Below are positions 11,561 through 22,329 of a stretch of 64,000 nucleotides of DNA, one piece after another. The number at the start of each line of letters is the position of its first letter. Position 1 is the stretch's first letter. The notes under the pieces are model-generated. The model ran no database searches and had not been told where the DNA came from. It worked only from the letters and a program-made list of their open reading frames with translations. Origin of the DNA: Melastoma dodecandrum (taxonomy: Eukaryota > Streptophyta > Magnoliopsida > Myrtales > Melastomataceae); assembly GCA_029817715.1 (NCBI GenBank), contig JARUPY010000164.1, positions 1,120,001-1,184,000 on the forward strand, given 5' to 3'. A program made the translations under genes and the position numbers.

Positions 11561-12936
11561 TCTCCTTCTGGTTGTAGTTTAGGTAAACTGAAAGATTATG
11601 AAATTTGAGTCACAATTTTATATTGGTTCGATAGAAAGTGTCTACGTCCACTCTCACCCAAAATATAAATCGAATCACTAATTTAAAAGGTGATCCAAGA
11701 CCAACTATTTATAACACATGCACCAGAAGGTACTGCACTTTCAGAAGTGACGAGTTCTTAGATGTTTCTCACTGAGTGAAGTCCTCGCCTGTTACACAAC
11801 TACCTTCTATGCCATCAACTTGGCACACAACCACAACATGACATATTTAAAGAATCAGGTTAGTCACTCACCTTTTGCGCTCCTAGATTATGTGCCCTTC
11901 ACTCTGACTCACTGTACCTTGGCACGTACATAGCCAGCAATCCTCCCTGAATAGTTTTGCAAGTCAATCCAACGTTATCTGTAGCCTCCAACGACGTGTC
12001 CCTCGTCACACTCAAAGAAGACTTCATCGATGATACGGCCTTCTGTAACTCTAGTTCTTCCCGTGGTGCTGCAAAAACACATACAACACAACACGAAATC
12101 ACAACGTCTGTATCTGCACGTTCACTTTCACATTGTTTTCTCTCTTTTTATAATAAAAACAAAAATACTTAATTATTTCTATTTCACCTAACCTAAATAT
12201 GGCTATAAATCAGCATAATGTTCTGATGCAAAGTAGATCTAGAAAAACAAAATGTTAGTAAATGGACAAATCAATTATTGGCAATTGATTGATTTGGGAG
12301 TCAATCGACCATACTAAGTTTGATAATCAATCGGAGAATGATTGATTTCGTACCTATTACGTAATGGATGAGAAGGTTCTACAAATGTGTAACCTTCTGT
12401 AATTATAATCTGCAATTTATATCATAATGTAGTTGATTTCACCCAAATGTGATTATACATTCACTTGGACGTTATCACTAGCAAGACGTTAAATTGGACC
12501 ATATCTGATTATAAATGTATGTGGACGTTACATAACCTATAGAAGATAGTATAAAACCATCCTAAATGAGAAATATATTTTTTCCAAATTTGGAAATATA
12601 TGATCTCATAGTTTCTTTTGGTAAAAAAAATACATTTCATTGACAAAAAAAATGAGCTATGATCAAATGGGTTTCCATTTGATTTTGACAATATTTCACG
12701 AGAATATTCTCTTTAAAATATTTATTTTTAGTTAATTAGTTAATTAACTAAGTAAAGAATCAATTAATAAATAAAATATACACTTACGAAAATAAATTTC
12801 CATATTTACCAAAGTCTGTACTTAGTCTTTTGGCATTACAAAAAGAAATGGTTACACTAACATGTTCGATACTGTAACCTTTTGTACCATATAACATGCG
12901 TTTCTATAGAATACAGAAGAATTGTGCAAAACACCA
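11560..12936 (-). repeat. LTR-like direct repeat R1, left copy
   Basis: From about 11790 to 12936 this sequence matches 17850-18799. Shared landmarks are CACACAACCACAA, GCACGTACATAGCCAG, a CTTCATCGATGATAC step, and TAACCTTCTGTA. A TATA-like TTATAAATAG reads on the minus strand at about 11709-11720, and the style of the start (AAAGATTAT...GGTTCGAT) resembles the SIRE-like LTR of element D. Copies end on the plus strand in CA (12935-12936), so on the minus strand they would start TG. I read them as minus-strand LTRs of a copia element. Confidence 0.55.
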
Positions 12937-13384
12937 ATATACGCGCACTTTTTAGCCTAACACGCGCATAGCAGTTCGGACGACATGAGCATCCAGGCCC
13001 GCTCCCTATGCCCATCCGGTGGACACCTCGACTCGATTGTCGAGCGCTACGGAGGACACTGGGATGGACCTCCCTGGATTCCCAAACGGGCCCTCGCCAT
13101 TTGTTTCCATGCTTCTTAAGAGGCGAAGGGCAAAAAGCGGAGCATGATCCCTAAAAAGGGAAGCTTTGGGATGATCAGGAGTGGCTTGTGTCGCCTTCCC
13201 CCATCCATGATGGCTGCATTAAAATGTGTTTCTCGCTTAACCTAAGTAAGCTATACGGAGTCGCCACCGACTTATTTCTGTAGAACTATTTAATTCGGAA
13301 AAACAGTTGGTTCTAGGATCCCTAATTATTAACTCTTATAGTAGACATACAAAAATGTGGTGTTTGCTCCAAAGAAAAAAGTTT
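12937..13384. other. GC-richer spacer of repeat origin, no gene
   Basis: This stretch contains a phrase common in plant LTR elements (GGAGTCGCCACCGACTTATT at 13258-13277). It is distinctly richer in G and C than its surroundings. No frame or domain was seen. Confidence 0.45.
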
Positions 13385-14002
13385 GTTTCTATTTAACAGG
13401 CGCTGGACCCGTTCCAGGCGTCATATCGGACTCATGTATCTATTTTACGGGCATTGCATCGTCCGTCTTCTGGCATGGAATGAAGTTTGCCATCTTCGAG
13501 AATCAATCGACTACAGCCATGATCAAATCCTTCCTCCGTTGTGTCCTAGGTAAATCCAATAAAAAATCCATACTCACATGATCCTATGGACTCTTAGGAA
13601 CTGGAAGTGGAGTATAGTGTCCTTGGACTCGTTTCTTCGCTTGTTTATAGATAACACATCTTGAGATAAGACGTCACACTTGCTTCTCCATTCGAGGCCA
13701 ATAGAAATTCTCCTGAAGCATCGACAATGTCTTGTCAACTCCAAAATGTCCGACGATTCCGCTTCCATGGACTTCTCGAATGAGTAGCTCTCGCGTCGAA
13801 CTCCTGGGAATGCACAATTTATAAATCCCAAAAGAGAAATTTGTTCACCTGGTGGAATCGATCGATCGCCTAGGTCGCCCTTATATAGATCCTTCAAGTA
13901 CTCGAAACCAATGAGCTTGGTCTCCCTTGCAAACAGCAAGATCAACTTCCTAGATAGGGCGTCTTCCACGACATTCTTCTCTCCTGGTTTGTGCTTGAGC
14001 AT
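13385..14002 (-). pseudogene. Chromovirus integrase (zinc and core part, truncated)
   Basis: The frame 14002-13574 begins at the RNase H-integrase link with HKPGEKNVVEDALSRK. It passes a decayed HHCC zinc region and then breaks. In another frame just beyond (about 13560-13440) the core resumes with VSMDFLLDLPRTQRRKDLIM and DXFSKMANFIPCQKT, which holds the first two catalytic aspartates. The sequence ends before the catalytic glutamate. It therefore carries at least one frameshift and a terminal deletion. Confidence 0.65.
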
Positions 14003-14059
14003 GAAGGTGAAAGATTGAAGGAAATATACCCATTTGGCATGTCGCTAACCGAGTTTGTG

Positions 14060-15200
14060 CTAACCATCATTATACTTGAGAGCTTCATGGTCGATGTATA
14101 GCACAAACTCCCTAGGCAGCAGGTAGTGGCTCCACGTCTCCAAAACTCGAATGATAGCTAGGAACTCCTTGTCGTACGTCGAGTAGTTGAGTTTCGCCCC
14201 ATTGAGCTTCTCGCTAAAGTAAGCGATGGGTCTTCCTTTCTGCATTAGCACTCCACCTATCCCAACTCTAGATGCATCACATTCGACTTCGAACATCTTC
14301 GCAAAGTCGGGTAAGGCGAGAACGGGTGCTTCGCTTAGACAATCCTTCAGTCGCTCAAAACTAGCTTGTGCAGCTGAAGTCCACTCAAACTTGACTCATT
14401 TTAGACACTCGGTGAGAGGGGCTACGATCGATCGAAACCCTTGAATAAATCTCCTGTAGAATGACGCTAAGCAATGTAAGCTACGAACGTCGTGGAAACT
14501 CTTCAGCGCTGGCCACTCCTTGATCGCATCGATCTTACTTTCATCAACCTTGCTTCCTTCGATTGACACTACAAAACCAAGAAATACTACACTGGGTTAA
14601 AAGAACTCACACTTCTTGAGATTCCCATACACTCGTCGCGAAATGTGTGAAACACTATGCAAAGGTGCGCAACATGCTCGTCAGGACTTTAGCTGTAAAT
14701 GAGAATGTCGTCGAAGTAGACAACCACAAACTTTCCCATGAATGGTCGCAAGACATCGGTCATCCATCGCATGAACGTGCTGGCTGCGTTCGACAAACCA
14801 AAGGGCATCACCAACCATTTGTACAGCCCGTACTTGCTTTTGAAGGCTGTCTTCCACTCATCACCTTCCTTCATTCAAATTTGGTGGTAGCCACTTCACA
14901 AGTTTACTTTTGAGAGTACCTACGCTTAGTGCAACTCATCCAACATGTCATCTAGTCGAGGGATAGGAAAGCGATACTTCACCGTTATCTTGTTGATCGC
15001 TCGACTGTCCATGCACGTTCTCCAAGTGCCATCCATCTTTGGTACAAAATATTGTTGGAATTGAGCGAGGGCTCAAGCTCTCTCGTACCAAGCCTTTCTC
15101 CAGTAGCTCGTCGACCACCTGCCTTTGAGGTTCCTTCGCTTCCTTGAGATTGCATCGATAAGTTGGTCGGTTGGGTAAGGAAGCTCCTTGGACCAAGTCG
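14060..15200 (-). pseudogene. Chromovirus reverse transcriptase and RNase H
   Basis: The minus-strand pieces are, in order: 15196-14948 (PGASLPNRPTYRCN, then [15 protein letters not shown], then a damaged [12 protein letters not shown] step); 14874-14689 ([20 protein letters not shown], then [15 protein letters not shown] with the YFDD catalytic box); and 14296-14060 ([20 protein letters not shown], then [20 protein letters not shown] and [11 protein letters not shown], the RNase H core). The pieces lie in different frames with stops between them. Motif content is complete enough to identify the enzyme, but the copy is dead. Confidence 0.75.
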
Positions 15201-15469
15201 ATCTAATCTTGGATACTTCTCAAGGGTGGTAGTTCAACCGGTAACTCCTTCGGGAACACATCCTAAACTCCTTGAATAAAGCTTTCGCACGTGCATGATC
15301 CATCAATCGATCCTGGGCTGATTCAACCAGAACCAACAGGTAAGCCTCCTCGCTTTCGCGTATCGCTCGAATAAACTCCATTTGCTTGATAACTCGAGCG
15401 GGCTATTGGTGGATGGGTGGTTATAGGAATTGGGGTGATCTTCTTTTCATAGACGCTGATGGAATAGGT

Positions 15470-15760
15470 ATTATGATACCCGTCCTGCTGTGCACGTAGA
15501 TCGAATTGCCACGTCCTTCCTAGGAGCAAATGGCACACGTCCATAGGAATCACATCGAAAACGACTTCATCCATGTAGCTTTTCCCAATCGAGAAAGGGA
15601 CTCACGCTTGTTGTTTCACATGAACATCACTATCATTAGTAAACCATTATAGGTGATAAGGATGAGGATGTGGTACTATGGGTAACTTGAGCTTCTCAAT
15701 CACGGTTTTAGAGACCACGTTGGTGCAAGTTCCGCTATCTACAATCACCAAATAAACTTT
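15470..15760 (-). pseudogene. Chromovirus aspartic protease
   Basis: Reading on the minus strand, VIVDSGTCTNVVSKTVIEKL contains the catalytic DSGT. About 65 residues later HLLLGRTWQFDLRAQQDGY gives the flap-end LLGR box and the start of the linker to RT. Two stops interrupt the middle. The DSG-TN and LLGR-WQFD pairing is typical of CRM-like chromoviruses. Confidence 0.65.
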
Positions 15761-16260
15761 GTCTTTAACGGTACACTTGGTATGATAGATGCACTCATGT
15801 TGGTTCTCCCCACGAACTGGTGTTGCGTTTGAACCTTGCGGACAACTGGTAATTCTCCTTCGTCCGGATAATCCTCAGTTTCCTCTAGATCCCAAACAAA
15901 ATCGACGTTCTCACCAAACTCCTCTTCTTCGTTTGACAACTCTTTGATGATGACATTTCTCCTTGAGGGACACTCCGATGCCATGTGTCCTGAGGAGGGC
16001 TACGATTAAGAGGTCTTTGCCGGAACTCCAATCAAGCTATGATTGGTGTTCTCCCACCATAGGCTGATATTCTTCTTCAATTTCAATGCAGCCATCTTTA
16101 CTTTACGATCCTTGGGCACCTCCATCAAAGATACATTCGACCGTATGCATCCAAGTAATGAACTCAATGGGGTCAAGGTTTCTTTCAAACTTCGAAATTT
16201 GGATATTCATCGTCGGGGCTCTTTTTTCTCGACGACGAAATTCTGGTGACAATCCTTGTT
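15745..16260 (-). pseudogene. Chromovirus gag (capsid end, zinc knuckle and acidic linker)
   Basis: The frame at 16188-16006 reads KDRKVKMAALKLKKNISLWW, the conserved end of the gypsy gag capsid. A degenerate zinc knuckle (SGHMASECPSRR, only the His and last Cys kept) and an acidic linker (SNEEEEFGENVDFVWDLEE) follow at 15984-15745. A frame change separates the parts. Confidence 0.6.
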
Positions 16261-16399
16261 GAGAAACATTACGTCATGGATTCTCTTCTTCGTCGTTGTC
16301 TAATCGACTACAGGAAGGCGATCCATTATGGGTTCGCAACAACTATGACGTGGGAATGGTCGAAAGGGTAGAAGATGAAGCGAGATGACTGAATGGATG

Positions 16400-17037
16400 G
16401 GTATGACGGGATGGGTTGAGATCAACCTCCACGGATACAGATACACCACTGTGAAACAAGACTCGGATAGAACTCGCCTGTTACACGGATACAGACACGC
16501 TACCGTGAACAAGAATGATGGAGAGGAACAACACGGAGGTTACATGAACACCACCACCGGTTGATACACTACTCAATCTACACTTGGAAATCCACCAAAT
16601 GAAGAACGAGGTTAAAAAAGAATCATCTCCTTTGGATAGAAAGCAAATGTCTAATATGGGTTTAAAGTCTGAATAATCTATTCTTTAACTTTTAGAAGGT
16701 AAGGGCTTATATATGCTGCCCAAAGAAAAGACAATAAAGGACATGAAATTAAAGTTACAGAAATAAATAGATGATAAGGAAGGGAAATATGTTATTCCCA
16801 CCAACAAAATCTGAAAAGATAGTGGAGCAGGATAATGGAGCAAGCGTGACTCTTGGGGAGCAAGTTGTCGGATCTGAACCGTCAGATCATAACTGTCTCT
16901 TGGGTTGCTAGTCGTCTAAAAGCCATGTTGCTTGGGGCTCATCTAGTCGGCTCGCTTACTCGATGATCAGCAAGTTGAGGCCTCCAATAGGCGACGATGG
17001 TTAAGATGGGGGTGAAGCGACAACCGTCCTTGTATCA
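16400..17037 (-). repeat. 5' LTR/leader of the CRM-like element
   Basis: The sequence resembles 44430-44908 in order and phrasing: CACGGAGG, then a CTACTCAAT/TTGCACTTGG step, and at the far end TGTCCTTGTATCA. On the minus strand both copies would start TGATACAAGGAC, which gives a TG start at 17037 and 44908. No primer site could be recognised at the inner end, so the inner limit is approximate. Confidence 0.45.
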
Positions 17038-17440
17038 GGAAGGGTCCCGATTCAAGAATTAATCTGGTTCCCCTTATGGAGGGGACAAATGTGATGGATA
17101 AGGAAAATAAAATAAGAAAGGAATTTGCTGGGAAATAAATCAGGTGGGGAAATAATATTTCTGGATGGGTGCCTGAGTTGTGGCTAATAGGTGGATTTTA
17201 TTGGGAGGATTTATTTTAGTTTATTTTATTAGATAATCCTCTTAGACAAATTTGGGGCATGTACAGTTGCCCCACTTTGGGAGGAAAGTTGAGAAAATTT
17301 TCTTGTAAAGATAATCGTAAATAGCCCAATTGTGAATTCATATTATTCCTGATAGACTTGTACATTGGGATCTTATTAAAAAAATTTTCAGTAATACACA
17401 AGACCCCATGAAAATGAGGTCTTAGATGGCTCCCATTGGG
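17038..17440. other. Spacer between CRM-like LTR and R1 right copy
   Basis: AT-rich with GGAAATAA-type phrases. No frame or domain recognised. Confidence 0.5.
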
Positions 17441-18799
17441 TGGTGCCCTCGCCTGTTGCACAACTATGCACTACCACTTCCTCTCAACTTCTCACCAAAT
17501 AATCCCTTAACTTATCGCCAAGAATCTATAGCTACTCTCCACGACTTCCTCTCGGCTCCTCACGGAGAAACCCCTTGACTTCCCACCAAGAATGCACAAC
17601 TACTATGCGACTTTCCCTCTGATTCTCATAGAGTAATCCCTTGACTTCCCGCTAAGAATGAACATCTACCCGCTGCAACTTCCCATCGGCTCCTCGTTGA
17701 GTAATCCCTTGACTTCTCGCCAAGAATGCACAACTACTCACTTAGACATCCTCTCGGCTCCTCACCGAGTAATCCCTTGACTTCCCGCCAAGAATGTAAA
17801 GCTACTTGCTACGACTTCTCCTCGACTCCACATCGTATAAATGTTCCAGCACACAACCACAATATAATTTAGTTACATAATCAGGTTAGTCCCTCGCCTT
17901 ATGTGCTCTTGCAGTAAATGCCCTTCACTCTGGCTCACTGCATGTTGGCACGTACGCAGCCAGTAATCCACCCAAGATCATGTTGCACATTACTCCAACA
18001 CTATTCGCAGCCTCCTACCGAGATACTCATGTGGCCTCCATGTCACCCTCACAAAAGACTTCATCGAGGATACTGCCTTATTTAGGTTTCGTTCCTCGCA
18101 TGATGCGGCAAGAATATATGCAACACAATACGAAATTATAAAGTTTGTATATGTACGCTTACTATCACATTGTTTTTATTCTACCTAACGTAAATCAGGT
18201 TATAAATCAACATAAGGTTGAGCTATAAAGTAGATAACGAAAAACAAAATGTTCATATAACGGACAAACCAATTAGTGGCGACTACTTCAAATATCCATT
18301 GTCATTACATCAATTATATTACCATAGGGAATCATTCAAAGATTGATTGATTTCGTACCCACCAAGTAATAAATGATCACAAGGTTATACAAACGTGTAA
18401 CCTTCTGTAAAAAGAATAATCTATGATTTATTTTCTAATATAGTTGATTTCACCCTAATGTGAGTACACATTTGCCTGAACGTTATTACTAGCAAGAGGT
18501 TGAATTCGTCCATATCTGATTATAAATGTATATGGACATTCTTTAACGTACCAAACGTCTAAATCAGAAATATATTATTTTCAAAATTGGGAAGAATTGA
18601 TCTGATAGTTTTTTTTTGGTAAGAAACTTATATATGATTGACATTAAACGGATGAGTTACGATCAAATGGGTTTCCATTTGATTTTGACAATATATCATT
18701 TTAAAGGAATGGTTACACTTGAATAATGTTCGTTATCTTAACCTTCTGTAGCGCATAACAGGAGGTTTTCTAGAATACAGAAGGAATTTGCATAACACA
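17441..18799 (-). repeat. LTR-like direct repeat R1, right copy
   Basis: Partner of 11560-12936, 5.8 kb away and in the same orientation. Its last 950 bp align with the left copy and end in CATAACACA (CA at 18798-18799). Unlike the left copy, it opens with a minisatellite of about 68-bp units. The sequence between the two copies is a gypsy, not a copia, element, so the original internal region of the R1 element has been replaced or deleted. Confidence 0.55.
17455..17860. repeat. Minisatellite, five to six units of about 68 bp
   Basis: The phrase AGAAT begins units at 17521, 17589, 17655, 17723 and 17791, giving spacings of 68, 66, 68 and 68 bp. Each unit runs through CTCGGCTCCTCACCGAGTAA and CCCTTGACTTCCCGCCA with a few changes. 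The unit is absent from the left R1 copy, so the array expanded in one LTR only or was lost from the other. Confidence 0.8.
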
Positions 18800-19189
18800 A
18801 GCCAGCCTAAAATCCAAAAACAAGCTTTTATATGGCTCATATCAAAACCATATTAACAAGATGGTGATTCTCCGAAAGAAAATGAAGAACAAAAGGGTCG
18901 TCCAATTCGCCTGATTCGATCCCTTCCTCCAAAAGCTACTCCATTTCCTTGCGGCGAATCTAAACAAGAAGAGTGGTCGGCTTCGATTTTGTGGTTAGTG
19001 CGGGATATGGTGGATCTTTAAGGTAGTTGTCCTCCTCGTCTTCTGGACGTTGTGGGTGTGAGCTGTTGCAAGTGATCCTAGGAGATCCTCTTTATCTCTC
19101 TAATATGTGGTTGCGTGAATTTCGGCTTGTGACAAGTCAAGATGAGGGCACTACTGCCATCAGAGCTCTATTGTGTATAATCGAGATCC

Positions 19190-19780
19190 ATGGCTGGTGG
19201 CAAGTTCGACATTGAGAAGGCTCTTACAGATAAGTCGAAGAGCGCTTCTAAGTTGACTTCTTAGAAGTGGCAGGAGATAGATGCTAGAGCATTATCGACG
19301 ATTCAGCTGTGTCTGTCCAACGAGGTTCTGACAAACATGCTTAAGGAGATGACAACGGCCGGGCTTTGGAGTAGGCTGGAGAATCTGTACATGACGAGGA
19401 CTTTAAGCAACAAACTTCTTCTCAGGCAAATGTTCTTCATGCTTACAATGACGGAAGGTATGTCTGTTAAATCCTACCTGAATTATTGGTTATCTGCATC
19501 TTTGGATTTGGAGAGGATCGACGACAAGATCGATAAGGAGATCAAGGCGATGCTGATGTTATGTTCACTGCCCGCTTCATGCCAGAGCTTTAGAGAGATG
19601 CTCTTGTATGGGAGAAGTGTTCTCACTGTTAATGAGGCATGGTCTACCATTTTATCAAAAGATTTGATTAATTAAGAGCTGACGGGTAGCGGCGGGATAT
19701 GGTGCTTCCATTACTGTAAGAAAGGACATACATGGAAAAACAACAGGAAACTGATAGAGAAGAATAGATGATTGCAAGGG
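19190..19780 (+). pseudogene. Copia gag (UBN2-type) with degenerate zinc knuckle
   Basis: The frame opens at ATG 19190 (MAGGKFDIEKALTDKSKS), meets TAG at 19262, and continues in the same frame to TAA 19673. The conserved capsid run is clear: LWSRLENLYMTRTLSNKLLL, VKSYLNYW, then IDKEIKAMLMLCSLPASCQS. Past the stop, CFHYCKKGHTWKNN is a damaged zinc knuckle in which the final Cys is lost. The residue pattern is that of the common plant copia gag with NLYMT and LLCSLP motifs. Two stops make it a pseudogene. Confidence 0.75.
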
Positions 19781-19879
19781 TCAGCGACGGTTGCTGTATA
19801 CACCTGGGATGGTACTGCCAGAGATGGAGATGTACTCATGGCTAGCAAGGTACAAACTATTGAAATCGAGTCGGAGAGA

Positions 19880-20345
19880 CCATCAGCAAGGATTGGATTC
19901 TCGACTCATGGAATACTTTTCACATGAGTTCTCATAGGGCGATGTTCACCGCATACTATTCCAGTACAGGTGGAGAGGTACATTTGGGCAATAGTCAAAA
20001 GTGTAAGGTTGCACATGTGGGAACAGTTCGACTCAGAATGAAGGATGGAGCTGTGAGAGTTGGCAGGTGTCCGACATGTGCCGGACATCATGAGAAATAT
20101 CATTTATGTTAGTATTTTAGAAGCTAAAGGGTATGAAGTTTCTGCTTCAGGTGGAGCCATCAATGTTCGCCAAGGAAGTTGGTTATGGATGACTGGGAGT
20201 CGATTGAAGGGCTTGTATGTTATGAGAGGTGTCGTTGTTATTACTATTGTTGGGTCTTCCAGATGGCGTCATGAATCATTTAATAGAAGTAATCAGTCAT
20301 CGGAGAAACGGGATAATAGGTCACGAGTGCGGAGAAGCAAGAAGA
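19880..20345 (+). pseudogene. Copia protease and pre-integrase segment, frameshifted
   Basis: Across two frames the protein reads GGEVHLGNSQKCKVAHVGTV, then, after a frame change near 20060, VRHVPDIMRNIIYVSILEAK and GYEVSASGGAINVRQGS, then GSRLKGLYVMRG. This order is the normal link between copia protease and the integrase zinc domain. The catalytic DSG site upstream is damaged. Beyond 20345 the normal integrase is absent. Confidence 0.7.
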
Positions 20346-20512
20346 TGTAGATAATCAAGTCCGAAGTAACTGGGCTTGGATGTTCCGTTGACTAGGCTCG
20401 TCAAAGCCTGGAGGAGAAAAAGGGAGATATTCACAGTTTGTCTCAAGGAAAGACTGCTACATGGAGTGGCAATTCCTCTGACGTTCTATGGACTTTGGCC
20501 CAAGGTGAAGTT

Positions 20513-21063
20513 TGTTAGGATTTTATGGCCCGAAGTCAGTTATATTGCAATTTGGAGAATATTATATTTGCTCGTAAAATATAAGGGAGAAAATATATCT
20601 CTTTGGGGTGATATATTGGATTATATTATATCATACGTCATAATATACTTACCTGCCAGATTTCCAATATATGTGGGGCTTCTATTCTATAAATAGGTGC
20701 CAGCATATGAAGTGAATGAAGAGACGAAAGGGAGCAACTCCATAGAGCATAGAATAGGGATATACGAGGGCAAAGAGTGTGGCGGTAAAGAAAGGGTATG
20801 TGTTGTGAAAACACGGGAAACACTTCGGGTTTATTTGTTACCGGAAAAGCGGGATCTTGTACTCAGGTAGGTCAAGAGGATTAGAGAGGGTCTCAACCTA
20901 AAGTTTATACTCCATTATTATAGTGAAATCTTCTTCTCCACCCGTGAACGTAGGTCAATTGACCGAACCACGTAAATTCTCTGTCTCCTTATTTTTCGGT
21001 AACTTCTGGTCAAGAACCGAATCTAGTTCGACTCGCTTCCGATGGCTTCTGCGTGTGCCAACA
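20513..21063 (+). repeat. LTR of copia element C
   Basis: Starts TGTTAGGATT and ends TGTGCCAACA. A TATA box TCTATAAATAGG lies at about 20686-20697. The bases after the LTR (TTATACAGACTC) may be a degraded primer site, but match the canonical site poorly. Confidence 0.55.
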
Positions 21064-21225
21064 ATTATACAGACTCGCTTTCGAGACATTGATTTTGTGG
21101 TTAGTGTGCGATATGGTGGATCTTTAAGGTACTTGTAATCCTCGTCTCCCGGTCGTTGTGGGTGGGAGCTGTTGCAGGTGATCCTAGGATATCCTCTTTA
21201 TCTTCTCTAATATGTGGTTGCGTGT

Positions 21226-21388
21226 AGGTTACTGGGAAGAGGGTTCTGGGAGTTGTGGTCGGTTGTTGCTGCTAGTTACCAAGACTAGCTATCTTTGGTG
21301 CTTTATTCGTTCGGAAACACCATCGCAGCTGGTTTGTTTAGGCTTGGAGACTGGCGAGTGGCCCCAATCTGCTCGACATGGCAAAGAA
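21226..21388. other. Short segment between copia C leader and foldback element
   Basis: Open on the plus strand (frame from 21212) but without a recognised domain. Probably the continuation of the second leader of element C. Confidence 0.35.
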
Positions 21389-21908
21389 GCTGACGCGACT
21401 TTCGTACATTTGACGTAAGCACCGACATTAATTTTATACATATCTCGAATGCCTTTCATACATTTGTATGGTTTTGTACGAAAAATCTTGTGATATGTAC
21501 ATTTTTTGACATTGTACATATTTCCTACATGAATACAATTAATGTATGAGTAATGGACATTTGTACATTTTTCATACATTACTATGAGTTTGTTGACTAA
21601 TTCTTGTGTATACGTACGAAATAAGTGGTACCTATTCGTACATTAATTGTACATATATACGAAAAATGTACAAAGTCAAAACACATACATCTCCTCCTAC
21701 TTCGTACATATTTTATACTTGTGTATAAGAATTTCCCAACAAACATAGAGTAATATACAAATAATGTACGTGTACATTAGTCATATATTACATGTTCATA
21801 TGTACTGAAAATGTACAAATTCAAAACTTGTACATCTCCCCTTATTTTTGTACATATTTCGTACATATGTACCATAATTTTACTAAAAACCCGTAGTAAT
21901 GTACGAAT

Positions 21909-22282
21909 TGTTGAAGGTAATTTATGATCCACTTCAATGCAATATTAGTAACGGAAAAGTCATTTAGGTGGCGCATTAAGTGAGATATTTAAGTAGGTCA
22001 TTAAATATGTCATTTAAGGTCGCGGTTTCTATTCTCATTTGAGTTTCCTACTCCTCCCTATATATAAAGGGACGTACACATTTCATGTAAGGAAACAAGA
22101 GAAAGTTTAAGAAAGAAAAATCATTTCCGCAGCCAAAACACTCCAGCATACATTCCTCGTAGGTGCAGCAACTCTATAGAAGGTTTTCTCTATCTTATAG
22201 AAGGTCGTCGGCAGTACAGAACCTATATTCTGCTAGCACCTTCTCCCTTCCTATCCAATCATTTCACACATAACCCCTAATA
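21909..22282 (+). repeat. 5' LTR of copia B
   Basis: Starts TGTTGAAGG and ends CCCCTAATA, where CA has become TA. It aligns end to end with the 3' LTR. Confidence 0.9.
22057..22068 (+). promoter_or_regulatory. TATA box of copia B LTR
   Basis: CCTATATATAAAG sits about 150 bp into the LTR and is also present as CCCTATATATACAAG in the 3' LTR (26473-26485). Transcription would begin near 22090-22100. Confidence 0.6.
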
Positions 22283-22286
22283 AGTT

Positions 22287-22298
22287 TGGAATCAGAGC
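22287..22298 (+). other. Primer-binding site of copia B
   Basis: TGGAATCAGAGC differs from the initiator Met-tRNA site TGGTATCAGAGC at one base. It lies four bases after the LTR end. Confidence 0.75.
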
Positions 22299-22329
22299 GC
22301 AGAAGGTCAAGTCTGCATCCACTGGCAAC

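Larger units (their letters stand above)
13385..17037 (-). mobile_element. CRM-like chromovirus (Ty3/gypsy), broken and 3'-truncated
   Basis: On the minus strand the order is LTR (about 16400-17037), gag, protease, reverse transcriptase, RNase H, then integrase cut off in its catalytic core near 13385. The proteins match the plant chromovirus style seen in centromeric CRM/CRR elements: PGASLPNRPTYRCN before [16 protein letters not shown], and ISFSEKL-type RNase H with [10 protein letters not shown]. The integrase tail and chromodomain-like C-terminus are missing and no 3' LTR was found. The element lies between the two R1 repeats. Lineage is inferred from motif style. Confidence 0.65.
18986..21225 (+). 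mobile_element. Ty1/copia element C: leader, gag, protease, LTR, leader again
   Basis: A plus-strand copia with gag at 19190-19675, a protease-to-integrase link to about 20340, a large deletion of integrase and RT, and an LTR at 20513-21063 (TGTTAGGATT to GTGTGCCAACA). The sequence after the LTR (about 21085-21222) repeats the leader that precedes gag (about 18986-19125). The LTR is therefore followed by a second internal leader, as expected when tandem copies share one LTR. The right copy breaks off where the foldback element begins. Confidence 0.6.
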
